Below, in pieces: positions 21,879 to 33,089 of a DNA stretch of 64,000 nucleotides. Source of the stretch: Acidobacteriota bacterium (GTDB lineage Bacteria > Acidobacteriota > Terriglobia > Acidiferrales > UBA7541); contig JABDGF010000004.1 of assembly GCA_013286165.1 (NCBI GenBank), forward strand, positions 1-64,000, given 5' to 3'. A program made the translations under genes and the position numbers. Within the stretch, counting starts at the first letter, position 1; every line of letters starts with the position of its first letter. A model generated the notes under the pieces. The model was not told the DNA's origin, searched no databases, and saw only the letters and a list, made by a program, of their open reading frames with translations.

Positions 21879-22673
21879 ATGCCAGTAGTTGACGTAAAAA
21901 ATCTCGCAGGAAAAACGGTTGGCCAAGTTGAACTGGCCGACGACGTGTTCGGCGTAACGCCCAACCAGCACCTGCTGCACGAAGCTGTGCGGCACCATCT
22001 GGCGGGAAAGCGTTCCGGCACGCACAAGACGAAAGACAAGAGCGAAGTTTCCGGCTCGGGCAAAAAACTCTGGAAGCAGAAGGGCACGGGCCGCGCGCGT
22101 GTGGGCTCGATCCGGTCGCCTCTCTGGCGCCACGGCGGCACGGTTCACGGACCGGTTCCGCGCAAGTACGACTATGCGCTGCCGAAGAAGATGGTGTTGG
22201 GCGCGCTGCGTTCGGCGCTGTCTGCCAAGCTTGCCGAGCAGAAGCTGACGATTCTGGATAGCTGGAAGCTCGACACGCACAAGACCAAGCCGTTTGCCGA
22301 TGCGCTGGGCAAGCTGCACAAAGAAACGCGAACGTTCCTTTTGGTGGAATCGGGCAACAACGAGAACCTCGAACGCGCTAGCCGCAACATTGACGGCGTG
22401 ACGTTGGTTCCGGCGTCGGGCCTTGACGCGTACGACTTGCTCCGCCATGAGCAGCTGTTGCTCTCACGCGAAGCAGTGGCGAAATTGAGCCGCGCGCTTT
22501 CGGCGACCAAGCCTGAAGTTCCGGTGCAGATCGAAGCGGCTCCGGCGACGAAGCCTGCGGCAGAAACGAAGGCCGCAAAAGCTCCGGCGAAGAAAGCGGC
22601 TGCTCCGAAAGCGGCAAAGAAGCCGGCGGCGAAGAAGGACGAAAAGTCCAAGCCCAAAGCGAAGAAGGGTTAA
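21879..22673 (+). CDS. rplD: 50S ribosomal protein L4 with Lys/Ala-rich C-terminal extension
   Basis: GTHKTKDKSEVSGSGKKLWKQKGTGRARVGSIRSPLWRHGGTVHGPVPR; C-terminal KAAKAPAKKAAAPKAAKKPAAKKDEKSKPKAKKG. Confidence 0.95.
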   Translation: MPVVDVKNLAGKTVGQVELADDVFGVTPNQHLLHEAVRHHLAGKRSGTHKTKDKSEVSGSGKKLWKQKGTGRARVGSIRSPLWRHGGTVHGPVPRKYDYALPKKMVLGALRSALSAKLAEQKLTILDSWKLDTHKTKPFADALGKLHKETRTFLLVESGNNENLERASRNIDGVTLVPASGLDAYDLLRHEQLLLSREAVAKLSRALSATKPEVPVQIEAAPATKPAAETKAAKAPAKKAAAPKAAKKPAAKKDEKSKPKAKKG

Positions 22674-22676
22674 GCG

Positions 22677-22973
22677 ATGGATTCCAAGGTATTCAACATC
22701 ATCCGGCGCCCGATCATCACTGAGAAGGGACTCGGCGTGAAGGAAACGCAGCACACGGTGGTCTTCGAAGTTTCGAAGGATGCCACCAAGACCCAGATCC
22801 GCGAAGCCGTTCAACGCGTCTTCAAGGTGAAGGTCGATCACGTCCGCACGGCGATTTTTCACGGCAAGATGCGCCGTAGAGGGCGTTCCGAAGGCTTTCG
22901 CAGCGATTGGAAGAAAGCATACGTTCGCCTGGCCAAGGGCGAAAAGATGATCGAATACGCCGAGAACATGTAG
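22677..22973 (+). CDS. rplW: 50S ribosomal protein L23
   Basis: IIRRPIITEKGLGVKETQHTVVFEVSKDATKTQIREAVQRVFKVKVDHVRT. Confidence 0.95.
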   Translation: MDSKVFNIIRRPIITEKGLGVKETQHTVVFEVSKDATKTQIREAVQRVFKVKVDHVRTAIFHGKMRRRGRSEGFRSDWKKAYVRLAKGEKMIEYAENM

Positions 22974-23032
22974 TTGGCGGCATTACCCGGGCCCGCTTGG
23001 CCGGCAGCAAGCACAAGCAAGAGGCAATCTAG

Positions 23033-23851
23033 ATGGCACTGAAAACTTTTAAGCCGTACACACCGTCGCGTCGCTTTTTGACGATGCTCGATAAGAGCGA
23101 GATCACCAAGCAAACGCCGGAAAAGTCCCTGACCGAGTCGCAGAAGCGAACCGGTGGACGCAACTCGCACGGCGAAGTCACCAGCTGGCACCGTGGCGGC
23201 GGCCACGCGCAGAAGTACCGCGTGATCGATTTCCGCCGCGATAAGACTGGAATTCCCGCGAAGGTTGCGGCGATCGAATACGATCCGAACCGTTCGGCGC
23301 GCATCGCGCTGTTGCACTACGCCGATGGCGAGAAGCGCTACATCCTGCAGCCGGTGGGCCTCGAAGTTGGCATGACCGTGCAGAACGGACCGGCGGCTGA
23401 AATTATGCCGGGCAATGCGCTGCCGATTTCCGCGATTCCTCCAGGCACGATGATTCACAACCTTGAGCTGTATCCCGGTAAGGGCGGCCAAGTGGTGCGT
23501 TCGGCGGGCGGCGCGGCGCAGTTGATGAGTAAAGAAGGCGACATCGCGCTGGTGAAGCTGCCTTCGGGCGAAGTTCGCAAGTTCAGCGTCGGTTGCATGG
23601 CTTCGATCGGCCAACTCGGCAACCTCGACCACGAAAACGTCACCTACGGAAAGGCCGGCCGCACGCGTTGGCACGGCAAGCGTCCGACGGTTCGCGGCGT
23701 GGCGATGAACCCGGTGGACCATCCGCACGGGGGTGGTGAAGGCCGCGTGAAGGGTAACCATCCGCAGACTCCGTGGGGCTTCCCCACGCTTGGCGCGAAG
23801 ACGCGGAAGAAGCGCCGCAGCGACAGCGTAATCGTCGAACGGCGGAAGTAA
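23033..23851 (+). CDS. rplB: 50S ribosomal protein L2
   Basis: [15 protein letters not shown]...[26 protein letters not shown]...[14 protein letters not shown]. Confidence 0.97.
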   Translation: MALKTFKPYTPSRRFLTMLDKSEITKQTPEKSLTESQKRTGGRNSHGEVTSWHRGGGHAQKYRVIDFRRDKTGIPAKVAAIEYDPNRSARIALLHYADGEKRYILQPVGLEVGMTVQNGPAAEIMPGNALPISAIPPGTMIHNLELYPGKGGQVVRSAGGAAQLMSKEGDIALVKLPSGEVRKFSVGCMASIGQLGNLDHENVTYGKAGRTRWHGKRPTVRGVAMNPVDHPHGGGEGRVKGNHPQTPWGFPTLGAKTRKKRRSDSVIVERRK

Positions 23852-23928
23852 GCGGTAGAGCTTGTACGGCAGCAAAGCACGAGAAGTGTACGGACCCGGC
23901 GCGGGGGAAAAATGGGGAGTCAGAAACT

Positions 23929-24273
23929 ATGACAGCAGCCCGTTCGTCTCGTCGTCGTACAAGCCGGCGTGCATCTCGCACTCGCAAGCCGGCAGCGCGC
24001 AGAGCAGCAAAAACGGCAGTGCGCCGTGCAGTGAAGCCGGCCGCGAAAGCGGCGGTGAAAGTGAAGGCGACGGCGAAAGCAGCCGCGCCGCAGGTGCAGT
24101 TCAGGTTGTGCCGGTCGGGATGGGCTGTGATTGTGGAAACGCAGCCGAATGCGCAGGGGACGCGGTTTGTATGTCCTTTCTGCCCGATGTCGCACCGGGT
24201 ATCCGGACCGGTGAGAGGATTTAAGAGAGTTCGCCGCGCGCAGTGGATGAAGCTGCGCCGAGTGGAAGGATAA
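23929..24273 (+). CDS. Hypothetical small basic protein with candidate C/C-x2-C/H metal site, between rplB and rpsS
   Basis: [120 protein letters not shown] 9 nt before ATG; stop 8 nt before rpsS ATG. Confidence 0.75.
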   Translation: MTAARSSRRRTSRRASRTRKPAARRAAKTAVRRAVKPAAKAAVKVKATAKAAAPQVQFRLCRSGWAVIVETQPNAQGTRFVCPFCPMSHRVSGPVRGFKRVRRAQWMKLRRVEG

Positions 24274-24281
24274 GGAACAAG

Positions 24282-24611
24282 ATGCCGCGTTCGCTGAAAA
24301 AGGGACCGTTTATCGACGACCACCTCCGCAAGAAGGTGGAAGGCATGAACACCCGCAACGAAAAGAAAGTGGTGAAGACCTGGTCGCGCCGTTCGACGAT
24401 TCTGCCGGACATGATCGGCCACACCATCGCCGTTCATAACGGGAAGAAGTTCATCCCGGTGTACATCACCGAGCAGATGATCGGACACAAGCTGGGCGAA
24501 TTCGCGCCGACGCGCACGTTCAAAGGCCACGCGGTGAAAGCGGCCCTGGAACGTGCGGCAGCGGCGGCTCCGGCGGGCGGAGCGGCACCGGCTCCGGCGG
24601 CGAAGTCGTAA
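24282..24611 (+). CDS. rpsS: 30S ribosomal protein S19
   Basis: [23 protein letters not shown]...[51 protein letters not shown]. Confidence 0.96.
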   Translation: MPRSLKKGPFIDDHLRKKVEGMNTRNEKKVVKTWSRRSTILPDMIGHTIAVHNGKKFIPVYITEQMIGHKLGEFAPTRTFKGHAVKAALERAAAAAPAGGAAPAPAAKS

Positions 24612-24636
24612 CGGATTGAAGGAAGAGGAAGAGACG

Positions 24637-25152
24637 ATGGCAGAGGCAACAACAGCGGCACCACAACTGGGCGGAACGGCGAAGTTGCGCTACGCGCGCG
24701 TGTCACCGCAGAAGGCGCGCCTGGTGGTCGATCTGATCCGCGGCAAGCGCGCCGAAGATGCGCTGCAGACTTTGCGCTTCACGAAGAAGCGCGTGGCGAA
24801 AGATGTGGAGAAGACACTCCGCAGCGCGATCGCAAACGCCGAGCGCAAGGCGGAAGATGCGGGTGAAACGCTCGACGTGGATGAACTCTACGTCACCACC
24901 TGCTACGTAAACGAAGGTCCGCGCTGGAAGCGCATGCGTCCGGCTCCGATGGGCCGCGGCTTCCGCTACCAGAAGCGTACTTCGCACATCATCGTGGAAG
25001 TGGCCGAGCATCACCGCGCAGTTTCACAGCGCGTGGAAGCGGCGGCGACGGAAGCCCGAGAATCGAAGGGCGTGAAGGGCGCGGTCCGCAAGGCGCGCAA
25101 GGCCCTGGATCAACAACGGAATAAGCAAGGCCAACCGAAAAAGAAGAAGTAG
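24637..25152 (+). CDS. rplV: 50S ribosomal protein L22
   Basis: AKLRYARVSPQKARLVVDLIRGKRAEDALQTLRFTKK...GPRWKRMRPAPMGRGFRYQKRTSHIIVEV; ATG at 24637. Confidence 0.95.
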   Translation: MAEATTAAPQLGGTAKLRYARVSPQKARLVVDLIRGKRAEDALQTLRFTKKRVAKDVEKTLRSAIANAERKAEDAGETLDVDELYVTTCYVNEGPRWKRMRPAPMGRGFRYQKRTSHIIVEVAEHHRAVSQRVEAAATEARESKGVKGAVRKARKALDQQRNKQGQPKKKK

Positions 25153-25167
25153 GAGCGGGAGGACAGT

Positions 25168-25839
25168 TTGGGCCAGAAAACACATCCATACGGTTTTCGC
25201 CTCGGCTACAACAAGGGCTGGAAGTCGCGGTGGTTTGCGAAGAAAGACTACGCGGATCTTCTGCACGAGGACGTTCAGCTCCGCAAGGTGCTGAAGGAAA
25301 AGCTGAAGTCGGCGGGCATCAGCGGCATTGACGTGGAACGCGCCGCGAACAAGCTCGTGATCCGGATCTACACCGCGCGCCCGGGCATCATCATCGGCCG
25401 CAAGGGTTCGGAAATCGACAAGCTGAAGCAGGACGTTCAGAAGCGCACCAAGCGCGAAGTGCACATCGACATTCAGGAAGTGCACCGTCCCGAGCTCGAC
25501 GCTCAGCTGGTGGCTGAATCGATTGCGCTGCAGCTGGAAAAGCGCGTGGCATTCCGCCGCGCGATGCGCAAGAGCGTGGATTCGGCGCTGCGCTTCGGCT
25601 GCAAGGGCATCAAGGTTCGCGTTGCCGGCCGTTTGAACGGCGCGGAAATCGCGCGCAAAGAGTGGTACCTGCAGGGACGCCTGCCTTTGCAGACGCTCCG
25701 CGCGGACATCGACTTCGGCACCGCCGAAGCGAACACCACCTACGGCGTGATCGGCGTGAAGTGCTGGATCTATCAGGGCGAGAAGATTCCGCAACGTTCC
25801 AAAGCAAAGCAGCAACCGAAAGAACAAGCGCAAGCGTAA
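25168..25839 (+). CDS. rpsC: 30S ribosomal protein S3
   Basis: [25 protein letters not shown]...[16 protein letters not shown] start. Confidence 0.96.
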   Translation: MGQKTHPYGFRLGYNKGWKSRWFAKKDYADLLHEDVQLRKVLKEKLKSAGISGIDVERAANKLVIRIYTARPGIIIGRKGSEIDKLKQDVQKRTKREVHIDIQEVHRPELDAQLVAESIALQLEKRVAFRRAMRKSVDSALRFGCKGIKVRVAGRLNGAEIARKEWYLQGRLPLQTLRADIDFGTAEANTTYGVIGVKCWIYQGEKIPQRSKAKQQPKEQAQA

Positions 25840-25857
25840 GGACACGGACAAGCAACT

Positions 25858-26274
25858 ATGTTGATGCCGAAAAAAGTTAAGTACCGCAAGCAACAGCGCG
25901 GGCGCCGCACCGGCAAGGCATGGCGCGGCGGTGCGCTGGCGTTTGGCGAGTACGGACTGAAGGCTCTCGAACCGGCCTGGATTACGGACCGGCAGATCGA
26001 AGCCTCGCGCGTCGCGATTTCGCGGTTCATCAAGCGCGGCGGAAAATTGTGGATTCGCATTTTTCCGGACAAGCCGTACACCAAGAAGCCGGCCGAGACT
26101 CGTATGGGTAAGGGCAAAGGTCCCCCGGAGAAATGGGTGGCCGTAGTGAAGCCCGGACGCGTGATGTTTGAAATGGCCGGCGTCGATCTCGCGACGGCTA
26201 CTGAGGCAATGAAGCTGGCGTCGCACAAGCTGCCGATCAGGACGAAATTCGTCAGCCGTGCGGAGGAACTGTAA
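25858..26274 (+). CDS. rplP: 50S ribosomal protein L16
   Basis: [43 protein letters not shown]. Confidence 0.96.
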   Translation: MLMPKKVKYRKQQRGRRTGKAWRGGALAFGEYGLKALEPAWITDRQIEASRVAISRFIKRGGKLWIRIFPDKPYTKKPAETRMGKGKGPPEKWVAVVKPGRVMFEMAGVDLATATEAMKLASHKLPIRTKFVSRAEEL

Positions 26275-26495
26275 TGGCGGAACGGAAGAAGAAGACGGGA
26301 CAACTCGAGAAGCTCCGCGATCTGAACGCGAACGAGCTCGAAGTACGCCAGAGCGAGCTCGCCGAGCAGATCTTCCGCCTCCGGTTCCAGCTTTCGACCG
26401 GCCAGTCCGAAGGCCTCACGAAACTCAGAGAAGCCAAGAAAGACATGGCACGCGTGAAGACGCTTCAGCGTGAGAACGAATTGAGGAAGGCGTAA
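26274..26495 (+). CDS. rpmC: 50S ribosomal protein L29
   Basis: KLRDLNANELEVRQSELAEQIFRLRFQLSTGQ; ATG overlaps rplP stop. Confidence 0.93.
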   Translation: MAERKKKTGQLEKLRDLNANELEVRQSELAEQIFRLRFQLSTGQSEGLTKLREAKKDMARVKTLQRENELRKA

Positions 26496-26791
26496 TGGAA
26501 AACGAACAAGCCGTCGCGAATCAGGAAGTAAAAGAGCGCGGCGTCCGGCAGGAACTCACGGGCGTCGTCACCAGCACCAAGATGGCCAAGACCATCGTGG
26601 TGAAGGTGACGCGGACGGTGCAGCATCCTCTGTATCAACGAGTGGTGCGGCACGCTAAGAAATACTACGCGCACGACGAAACCGGCGAAGCCAAGCTCGG
26701 CGACACGGTGACCATCGTTTCGACGCGCCCGCTTTCGAAGTTGAAGCGGTGGCGTTTGCACGGCGTCTTGCAGCGTTCAACGCGCGCGTAA
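26495..26791 (+). CDS. rpsQ: 30S ribosomal protein S17
   Basis: GVVTSTKMAKTIVVKVTRTVQHPLYQRVVRHAKKYYAHDE. Confidence 0.95.
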   Translation: MENEQAVANQEVKERGVRQELTGVVTSTKMAKTIVVKVTRTVQHPLYQRVVRHAKKYYAHDETGEAKLGDTVTIVSTRPLSKLKRWRLHGVLQRSTRA

Positions 26792-26859
26792 TTCTGCGCG
26801 GTCTCGGGCGTTCGGTTGAGTGACGCCGGGCGCGGTGGTTGGAATAGGGGAGCAAGCAA

Positions 26860-27228
26860 ATGGTTCAGATGAGAACGTGGCTGACGGTGGCCGATAATTC
26901 CGGCGCTCGCCAGCTCACCTGCATCCTGCCCGTTGGCGGCGATGCAGGTCTTACGGCCAGTCTCGGCGATGTGATCACCGCGGCTGTGAAAGAAGCGGCG
27001 CCGGATTCGCAGGTGAAGAAGGGCAAAGTGGTGAAGGCCGTTGTGGTTCGCGTGCGCAAAGAACAGCGCCGCAAAGACGGCACCTACATCCGCTTTGACG
27101 ACAACGCCGCCGTATTGATCAACGATGCGAACGAGCCGGTGGGCACGCGCGTTTTCGGGCCGGTGGCTCGCGAACTGCGCGACAAGAAGTTCACCAAGAT
27201 CATCTCGCTCGCGCCGGAAGTGTGGTAA
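26860..27228 (+). CDS. rplN: 50S ribosomal protein L14
   Basis: [22 protein letters not shown]...[30 protein letters not shown]. Confidence 0.97.
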   Translation: MVQMRTWLTVADNSGARQLTCILPVGGDAGLTASLGDVITAAVKEAAPDSQVKKGKVVKAVVVRVRKEQRRKDGTYIRFDDNAAVLINDANEPVGTRVFGPVARELRDKKFTKIISLAPEVW

Positions 27229-27234
27229 CCGACG

Positions 27235-27582
27235 ATGCCGAAACCAGCGATTAAGCCAAATCCGATCAGCGTCCGCCATGGCGACCAGGTGAAGGTGATT
27301 TCCGGCCGCGCCAAGGGCCGCACCGGCAAAGTGCTCTCGGTGAATATCGACAAGCACACCGTCACCGTCGAGCACGCGAACATGATGAAGAAGCACACGC
27401 GCCCGAATCCTGCGAAGAACATCAAGGGCGGCATTCTGGAAAAAGAAGGTCCGATTCACGTTTCAAACGTGATGCTGATTTGCCCGGGCTGCGGCAAGCC
27501 GACGCGCGCCGGACACACGCATCTGCCCGATGGCCGCAAGGTGCGAAGCTGCCGGCACTGCAAAGCAACGTTTGAAAGCTAG
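27235..27582 (+). CDS. rplX: 50S ribosomal protein L24
   Basis: [25 protein letters not shown]...[20 protein letters not shown]. Confidence 0.95.
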   Translation: MPKPAIKPNPISVRHGDQVKVISGRAKGRTGKVLSVNIDKHTVTVEHANMMKKHTRPNPAKNIKGGILEKEGPIHVSNVMLICPGCGKPTRAGHTHLPDGRKVRSCRHCKATFES

Positions 27583-27609
27583 TTTTTAGAGGCGAAGAGA
27601 GACTCGAAA

Positions 27610-28164
27610 ATGATTACGCGTTTGCATGAAAAATACCGGAAAGAAGCGGTTCCCGCTCTCGCGAAGAAGTTCAATCTGACGAATTCGATGGCGATCCCGA
27701 AGATCAAGAAGATCACCTTGAATATCGGAATGGGCGAGGCGAGCGCGAACGTGAAGCTGCTCGACACGGCAGCCGCGGAACTGGGCCAGATTACCGGGCA
27801 GAAGCCGGTGATCACACGCGCGAAGAAGTCGATCGCGAACTTTAAGATCCGCCAGGGCATGCCCATCGGTTGCATGGTCACGCTGCGCGGCGAACGGATG
27901 TACGAATTTCTCGACCGGTTTGCGTCGATCGTGCTGCCGCGCGTCCGCGACTTCAAGGGCTTGCCGCCGAATTCGTTCGACGGCCGTGGCAACTACACGA
28001 TCGGCCTGAAAGACCAGCTCGTGTTTCCGGAAATCGACTACACGCGCGTGGACAAGATCAAGGGCATGAACATCACCATCACGACTTCCGCCCGCAACGA
28101 CGAAGAAGGCCGCGAGCTGCTCAAGCTGCTCGGCGTCCCGTTCCGCGTTCAGGAAAAGAGTTAA
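27610..28164 (+). CDS. rplE: 50S ribosomal protein L5
   Basis: [19 protein letters not shown]...[34 protein letters not shown]. Confidence 0.97.
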   Translation: MITRLHEKYRKEAVPALAKKFNLTNSMAIPKIKKITLNIGMGEASANVKLLDTAAAELGQITGQKPVITRAKKSIANFKIRQGMPIGCMVTLRGERMYEFLDRFASIVLPRVRDFKGLPPNSFDGRGNYTIGLKDQLVFPEIDYTRVDKIKGMNITITTSARNDEEGRELLKLLGVPFRVQEKS

Positions 28165-28179
28165 GGAGAGTTTTAATAC

Positions 28180-28365
28180 ATGGCTCGCACCAGTCAGATC
28201 GCGAAGACCAAAAAGAAGCTGAAGTTCAAGATCCGCCAGCGCAACCGTTGCCGCATTTGCGGCCGTGCGCGCGCGGTTCTTTCGAAGTTCGAAATGTGCC
28301 GTATTTGTTTCCGCGGCCTGGCGCTGAAGGGCGAAATCCCCGGCGTCGTGAAGTCCAGCTGGTAA
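28180..28365 (+). CDS. rpsN: 30S ribosomal protein S14, zinc-binding type
   Basis: [61 protein letters not shown]: two CxxC motifs. Confidence 0.95.
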   Translation: MARTSQIAKTKKKLKFKIRQRNRCRICGRARAVLSKFEMCRICFRGLALKGEIPGVVKSSW

Positions 28366-28375
28366 GGAAAACAGA

Positions 28376-28774
28376 ATGACGACCGATCCGATCGCCGATT
28401 TGCTCACCCGCATTCGCAACTCCTCGCGCGCCAAGCACCCGCGTGTCGATGTGCCGAGTTCGAAGCTGAAGGTGGAAGTAGCCCGCATCCTGAAGGAAGA
28501 GGGCTACGTTGCGAACTACAAAGTAGTGGAAGAACAAAAGGGCAAGAAGACGCTTCGCGTGTTCTTGCGCTACACCCCGGACCGCCGCAGCGTGATTACG
28601 AACTTGAAGCGCGTGTCGCGTCCCGGTTCGCGCCGTTACGTCGCGAAGACGGACATCCGCCAGGTCGTAGGCGGCATGGGAATTTCGATCGTCTCCACCG
28701 CGCAAGGCCTGATGACGGGTCAAGCGGCTCGCAAGGCCGGCATCGGCGGCGAAATGATGTGCGAAGTTTGGTAG
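28376..28774 (+). CDS. rpsH: 30S ribosomal protein S8
   Basis: [32 protein letters not shown]...[33 protein letters not shown]. Confidence 0.97.
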   Translation: MTTDPIADLLTRIRNSSRAKHPRVDVPSSKLKVEVARILKEEGYVANYKVVEEQKGKKTLRVFLRYTPDRRSVITNLKRVSRPGSRRYVAKTDIRQVVGGMGISIVSTAQGLMTGQAARKAGIGGEMMCEVW

Positions 28775-28833
28775 TTCGGACTTCCGCCAGGCGAAACAGT
28801 TTTTGAAATTGGTTCTCTAAGGAAACAAGACAC

Positions 28834-29376
28834 ATGTCGCGAATTGGAAACAAAATCATCCCGGTGCCCGCGGGCGTGAAGATCAACATCAAGGCCCACG
28901 AAGTGGAAGTTCAGGGCCCGAAGGGCAAGCTCAACGTGGCGCTGCCGGCCGGCATCAGCTTCGAGCAGAAAGACGGCATTCTCACTGCGAAGCGTGCGTC
29001 TGACGATCAACGCGCGCTGCACGGCCTTTCGCGCGCGCTGGTTGCCAACGCCGTCACCGGCGTAACGACCGGCTTCAAGAAGGACCTCGACATCGTCGGC
29101 GTTGGTTACCGCGCTGAAGTAAAGGGCAAGAACGTAGTGCTCGCGCTCGGTTACTCGCACCCGATCGAATTTGCGATTCCGGAAGGAATCACGATCGCGA
29201 TCGAAAAGCAGACGCACATGACCGTGACCGGCGCCAATAAGGGCCAGGTCGGCCAGGTTGCCGCGAATTTGCGCGCGCTGCGTCCGCCCGACCCGTACAA
29301 GCAGAAGGGCGTCCGCATCACTGGCGAGAGATTGAAGAAGAAGGCTGGCAAGGCCGGCGCGAAGTCCGCGGCCTAG
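28834..29376 (+). CDS. rplF: 50S ribosomal protein L6
   Basis: [19 protein letters not shown]...[31 protein letters not shown]. Confidence 0.97.
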   Translation: MSRIGNKIIPVPAGVKINIKAHEVEVQGPKGKLNVALPAGISFEQKDGILTAKRASDDQRALHGLSRALVANAVTGVTTGFKKDLDIVGVGYRAEVKGKNVVLALGYSHPIEFAIPEGITIAIEKQTHMTVTGANKGQVGQVAANLRALRPPDPYKQKGVRITGERLKKKAGKAGAKSAA

Positions 29377-29394
29377 GCCAGGAGGAGAAAGAAC

Positions 29395-29772
29395 GTGGCA
29401 GCACCAGTTCGCAGATTGTCGCGGCAAGCGCACCGCCGCCGGATTCATGTCCGGACGCGCAAGACTTTGATCGGCACCACCGAGCGTCCGCGTCTTTGCG
29501 TGCACCGCACGTCAAAGCACATTCGCGTGCAGGTGGTAGACGATCAGAAGAATCACACCATCGTCTCGGCCAGCTCGCTGGACGCAGCCGTCAAGAAGGA
29601 CATCAAGGGCGGCGGCAACATCGCAGCGGCGAAGGTCGTCGGCAAAGTGATCGCCGAACTCGCCAAAGCGAAAGGCGTCGAGAAAGTCGTTTACGATCGC
29701 GGTGGTTATCAATATCACGGGCGCGTCAAGGCGCTCGCCGAAGCGGCCCGAGAGGCGGGCCTGAAGTTCTAA
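29395..29772 (+). CDS. rplR: 50S ribosomal protein L18
   Basis: [21 protein letters not shown]...[31 protein letters not shown] start. Confidence 0.96.
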   Translation: MAAPVRRLSRQAHRRRIHVRTRKTLIGTTERPRLCVHRTSKHIRVQVVDDQKNHTIVSASSLDAAVKKDIKGGGNIAAAKVVGKVIAELAKAKGVEKVVYDRGGYQYHGRVKALAEAAREAGLKF

Positions 29773-29779
29773 TCTGCCT

Positions 29780-30319
29780 ATGTCGAAACAAGAGCTCAAA
29801 GATACGTTGTCGGTTCGCCAGATCATTCATACGAACCAGGCGAACTTGAAAGATCAGGTCGTCGCGATCAACCGCTGCACCAAGGTTGTGAAGGGCGGCA
29901 AGAACCTCAGCTTCTCCGCGCTCGTCGTGGTTGGCGATCAGGGCGGCCATGCCGGATTCGGAATGGGCAAGGCTCGCGAAGTGCCCATGGCGATCCGCAA
30001 GGCGATCGAGTCGGCGAAGAAGAACATGGTGAAGCTCAATATGAAGGGCTCCACGATTCCGCACCAAGTGCTCGGCCGTTACGGCTCGGGACAGGTGCTG
30101 CTCAAGCCCGCTCCGGAAGGAACGGGAATCATCGCCGGCGGCGCTGTGCGCGCAGTGATGGAGGTTGCGGGCATTCAGAACGTGCTGACGAAGTCTCTCG
30201 GCACCTCGAACCCGCACAACGTGATCAAAGCCACCTTTGACGCGCTGATGCACTTGAAAGACGCGGCCAAGGTTGCCGAAGGCCGCGGCAAGGGAGCGGA
30301 AGAAGCCGCTGCGGTCTAG
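29780..30319 (+). CDS. rpsE: 30S ribosomal protein S5
   Basis: [48 protein letters not shown]. Confidence 0.97.
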   Translation: MSKQELKDTLSVRQIIHTNQANLKDQVVAINRCTKVVKGGKNLSFSALVVVGDQGGHAGFGMGKAREVPMAIRKAIESAKKNMVKLNMKGSTIPHQVLGRYGSGQVLLKPAPEGTGIIAGGAVRAVMEVAGIQNVLTKSLGTSNPHNVIKATFDALMHLKDAAKVAEGRGKGAEEAAAV

Positions 30320-30337
30320 CGCTTCTCGTACCGGATT

Positions 30338-30550
30338 ATGGCTACCGAAAAGAAATCCGCCAAGAAAGCGGGCGGCACGTTGAAGATCAAGTGGGTGGTC
30401 AGCTTCATCGGCTGCCCGAAGAGCATGCGTCAGACGGTTCGCGGTCTCGGATTCCGCCGCATGCAGCAAGTCCTGGAAGTTCAGGACACGCCGTCGATTC
30501 GCGGCATGATCGCGCGCGTACATCATCTTGTTGAGGTCCAGAATGGCTGA
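30338..30550 (+). CDS. rpmD: 50S ribosomal protein L30
   Basis: [52 protein letters not shown]. Confidence 0.92.
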   Translation: MATEKKSAKKAGGTLKIKWVVSFIGCPKSMRQTVRGLGFRRMQQVLEVQDTPSIRGMIARVHHLVEVQNG

Positions 30551-30998
30551 GAAACCGACACTTTCTAATTTGAAGCCGCCCCGAGGCTCGCGCCACCGCA
30601 AGGTTCGCGTCGGCCGTGGTATGGGCTCGAAGCTGGGAAAGACTTCCGGCGCCGGTAACAAGGGCCAGCAGTCCCGCCGCGGCTACTCGCGCCGTCCGGG
30701 ATTTGAGGGCGGTCAGATGCCTTTGCATCGCCGTCTTCCGAAGCGCGGATTCGTTTCGCCGAACGCGACCGAATACGCGGTGGTGAACGTGGAAGAACTC
30801 AACAACTTCGAGAAGGGATCGACCGTTTCGCCCGAACTTTTGTTCGGCGTCGGCATCCTGCGCGCCAAGCGCGACATCGTGAAGGTTCTTGGCGATGGCG
30901 AGTTGAAAGTCGCGCTCACCGTGCAGGCTCACGCATTCAGCAAATCGGCGCAGGAAAAAATCACTGCCGCCGGCGGTAAGGTCGAAGTTATTCGATGA
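30543..30998 (+). CDS. rplO: 50S ribosomal protein L15
   Basis: [70 protein letters not shown]. Confidence 0.96.
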   Translation: MAEKPTLSNLKPPRGSRHRKVRVGRGMGSKLGKTSGAGNKGQQSRRGYSRRPGFEGGQMPLHRRLPKRGFVSPNATEYAVVNVEELNNFEKGSTVSPELLFGVGILRAKRDIVKVLGDGELKVALTVQAHAFSKSAQEKITAAGGKVEVIR

Positions 30999-32401
30999 AC
31001 AAGCTCGTCCAGGCATTCCGGAACATCTTCGCCACGCCGGATCTGCGCAACCGTGTGCTTTTCACGCTCGGGTTGCTCGCGGTGTATCGCCTGGGCGCGT
31101 TTATTCCCACGCCTGGGATCAACACCGACCTGCTGCAGCAGCTCTTCCAGCAGGGCCAAGGCTCGGTACTCGGCATCATCGACCTATTCAGCGGCGGCAA
31201 CTTCCGCCGCTTGACGATTTTTGCGCTCGGCATCATGCCGTACATCACGGCATCGATCATTTTGCAGTTGATGGTGGTCGTGTGGCCGTACCTCGAGCGC
31301 CTTCAAAAAGAGGGCGAACTCGGCCGCCGCAAGATCACGCAGTACACGCGCTACCTGACGATCATTTTGAGTTTGTTCCAGTCGTTCACGATCGCGCAGA
31401 CGCTGATGCACCAGAATTCTTCGGGCGGCATGGCGCTCGTGTATCACCCTGGCGTTCGCTTTACGCTGATGACAATGCTGACGCTCACTACCGGCTCGGC
31501 GTTCATCATGTGGCTCGGCGAGCAGATCAGCGACCGCGGCATTGGCAACGGCATGTCGCTCATCATCTTCGCCGGCATCGTAGTCGGGCTGCCGCGCGCG
31601 GTGAACGATCTGTGGAGCAAGGCGATGAACCAGCAGTGGGGTTCGGCGACGCCCCTTGCCATCATCGGAATCATCGTGATGATGCTGATCGTGGTCGCGT
31701 TCATTATTTTCATGGAGCAGGGCCAGCGGCGCATCCCGGTGCAGTATGCCAAGCGCGTGATGGGGCGCCGTGTGATGGGCGGACAGATGACGTACCTGCC
31801 GCTGCGCGTGAATTCCGGCGGCGTGATTCCGCCGATTTTCGCCAGTTCGTTGCTCACGTTCCCGCAGACTATCGCGCTGCTGTTTGCCTCGAAATCCGAG
31901 GGCTTGCAGAAGTTTGCGAACGCCATCAAGTGGGGCGAGCCGCTCTACACCGTGATTTACGTGACGCTGATTATTTTCTTTGCGTTCTTCTACGTGGGCA
32001 TCATTTTCAATCCCACGGAGCTTGCGGACAACATGCGGAAGTACGGTGGCTTCATTCCGGGTATTCGTCCGGGGCGGAACACGTCGGAATACATCAATCG
32101 CATCCTGACGCGCTTGACGCTGGTCGGTGGCGTGTATCTCGCGATTGTTTGTTTGCTGCCGGAGTGGATGATTTCGGGAATTCACCTGCAACACTTGCCG
32201 CTGCTCGGCAATTGGTTCGATACGCACACGCCGCGCTTCATTCTTGACGGCTTGAACGTGCAGTTCTATTTCGGCGGCACCTCGCTTTTGATCGTCGTAG
32301 GCGTCGCGATGGATACGGTGCAGCAGCTCGAAGCGCAGCTCGTGATGCGCAACTACGACGGTTTTGTTCGCAAGGGCCGGGTGCGGGGACGCCGCAACTA
32401 A
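30995..32401 (+). CDS. secY: Preprotein translocase subunit SecY
   Basis: [39 protein letters not shown]...multi-TM ORF. Confidence 0.97.
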   Translation: MNKLVQAFRNIFATPDLRNRVLFTLGLLAVYRLGAFIPTPGINTDLLQQLFQQGQGSVLGIIDLFSGGNFRRLTIFALGIMPYITASIILQLMVVVWPYLERLQKEGELGRRKITQYTRYLTIILSLFQSFTIAQTLMHQNSSGGMALVYHPGVRFTLMTMLTLTTGSAFIMWLGEQISDRGIGNGMSLIIFAGIVVGLPRAVNDLWSKAMNQQWGSATPLAIIGIIVMMLIVVAFIIFMEQGQRRIPVQYAKRVMGRRVMGGQMTYLPLRVNSGGVIPPIFASSLLTFPQTIALLFASKSEGLQKFANAIKWGEPLYTVIYVTLIIFFAFFYVGIIFNPTELADNMRKYGGFIPGIRPGRNTSEYINRILTRLTLVGGVYLAIVCLLPEWMISGIHLQHLPLLGNWFDTHTPRFILDGLNVQFYFGGTSLLIVVGVAMDTVQQLEAQLVMRNYDGFVRKGRVRGRRN

Positions 32402-32402
32402 C

Positions 32403-33071
32403 GTGGCCGGCGCTGCGAAGGCACTCATTTTTCTCGGGCCTCCGGGGGCCGGTAAAGGCACGCAAGCCAAGCGGATTGCAAAAGAGCTTGGCGTGCCGCA
32501 CCTCTCCACCGGAGACATGCTGCGGGAGGCCGTAGCCAACGGCACCGCGCTGGGCAAGCAGGCCAAGCCGATCATGGATCGCGGCGACCTGGTGCCGGAC
32601 TCGATCGTTCTCGGAATGGTCGAAGAGCGGTTGCAGCGCCCGGATTGCGGTAACGGATTTATCTTCGACGGCTTTCCGCGGACGCTGCCGCAAGCCGAAG
32701 AGCTGGACCGGATTTTAGTGCGCCGCGGGTTTGGCAATCCGCTGGTGATTGAGTTTCAGGTGGCCGAAGACACGCTGATCAAGCGCGTTTCCGGCCGCTG
32801 GTCGTGCCCGGTAGGCGGCGAGACTTACAACGTCTACGAGCGCGCGCCGAAAGTTCCGGGCATCTGCGATGTGGACGGCGGAAAGCTGGTCCAGCGCAAC
32901 GACGACCGGCCTGAAATTGTGAAGGAACGCTTCGCGGCGTACGCGAGGCAAACCATGCCGCTTTCCCAGTATTACCGGAAGCGCGGCGTACTGAAGGCGA
33001 TTGACGGCGGCCTGGGCGTGGACGATGTGACCCGCACGCTCAACGGCATCCTGAATGTCGCCGGCGCGTAA
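32403..33071 (+). CDS. adk: Adenylate kinase
   Basis: ALIFLGPPGAGKGTQAKRIAKELGVPHLSTGDMLREAV...GFIFDGFPRTLPQAE; GTG start immediately after the secY stop. Confidence 0.96.
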   Translation: MAGAAKALIFLGPPGAGKGTQAKRIAKELGVPHLSTGDMLREAVANGTALGKQAKPIMDRGDLVPDSIVLGMVEERLQRPDCGNGFIFDGFPRTLPQAEELDRILVRRGFGNPLVIEFQVAEDTLIKRVSGRWSCPVGGETYNVYERAPKVPGICDVDGGKLVQRNDDRPEIVKERFAAYARQTMPLSQYYRKRGVLKAIDGGLGVDDVTRTLNGILNVAGA

Positions 33072-33089
33072 GAGGCGCAAAGAATAGAG

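Noticed and set aside
23862-24224. Alternative 120-aa frame between rplB and rpsS
   Set aside because: The overlapping 23929-24273 frame has a better RBS, rpsS coupling and coherent composition; this frame looks like its +1 shadow.
31184-32737. 517-aa antisense ORF opposite secY/adk
   Set aside because: Shadow of strongly coding secY; composition is artefactual.
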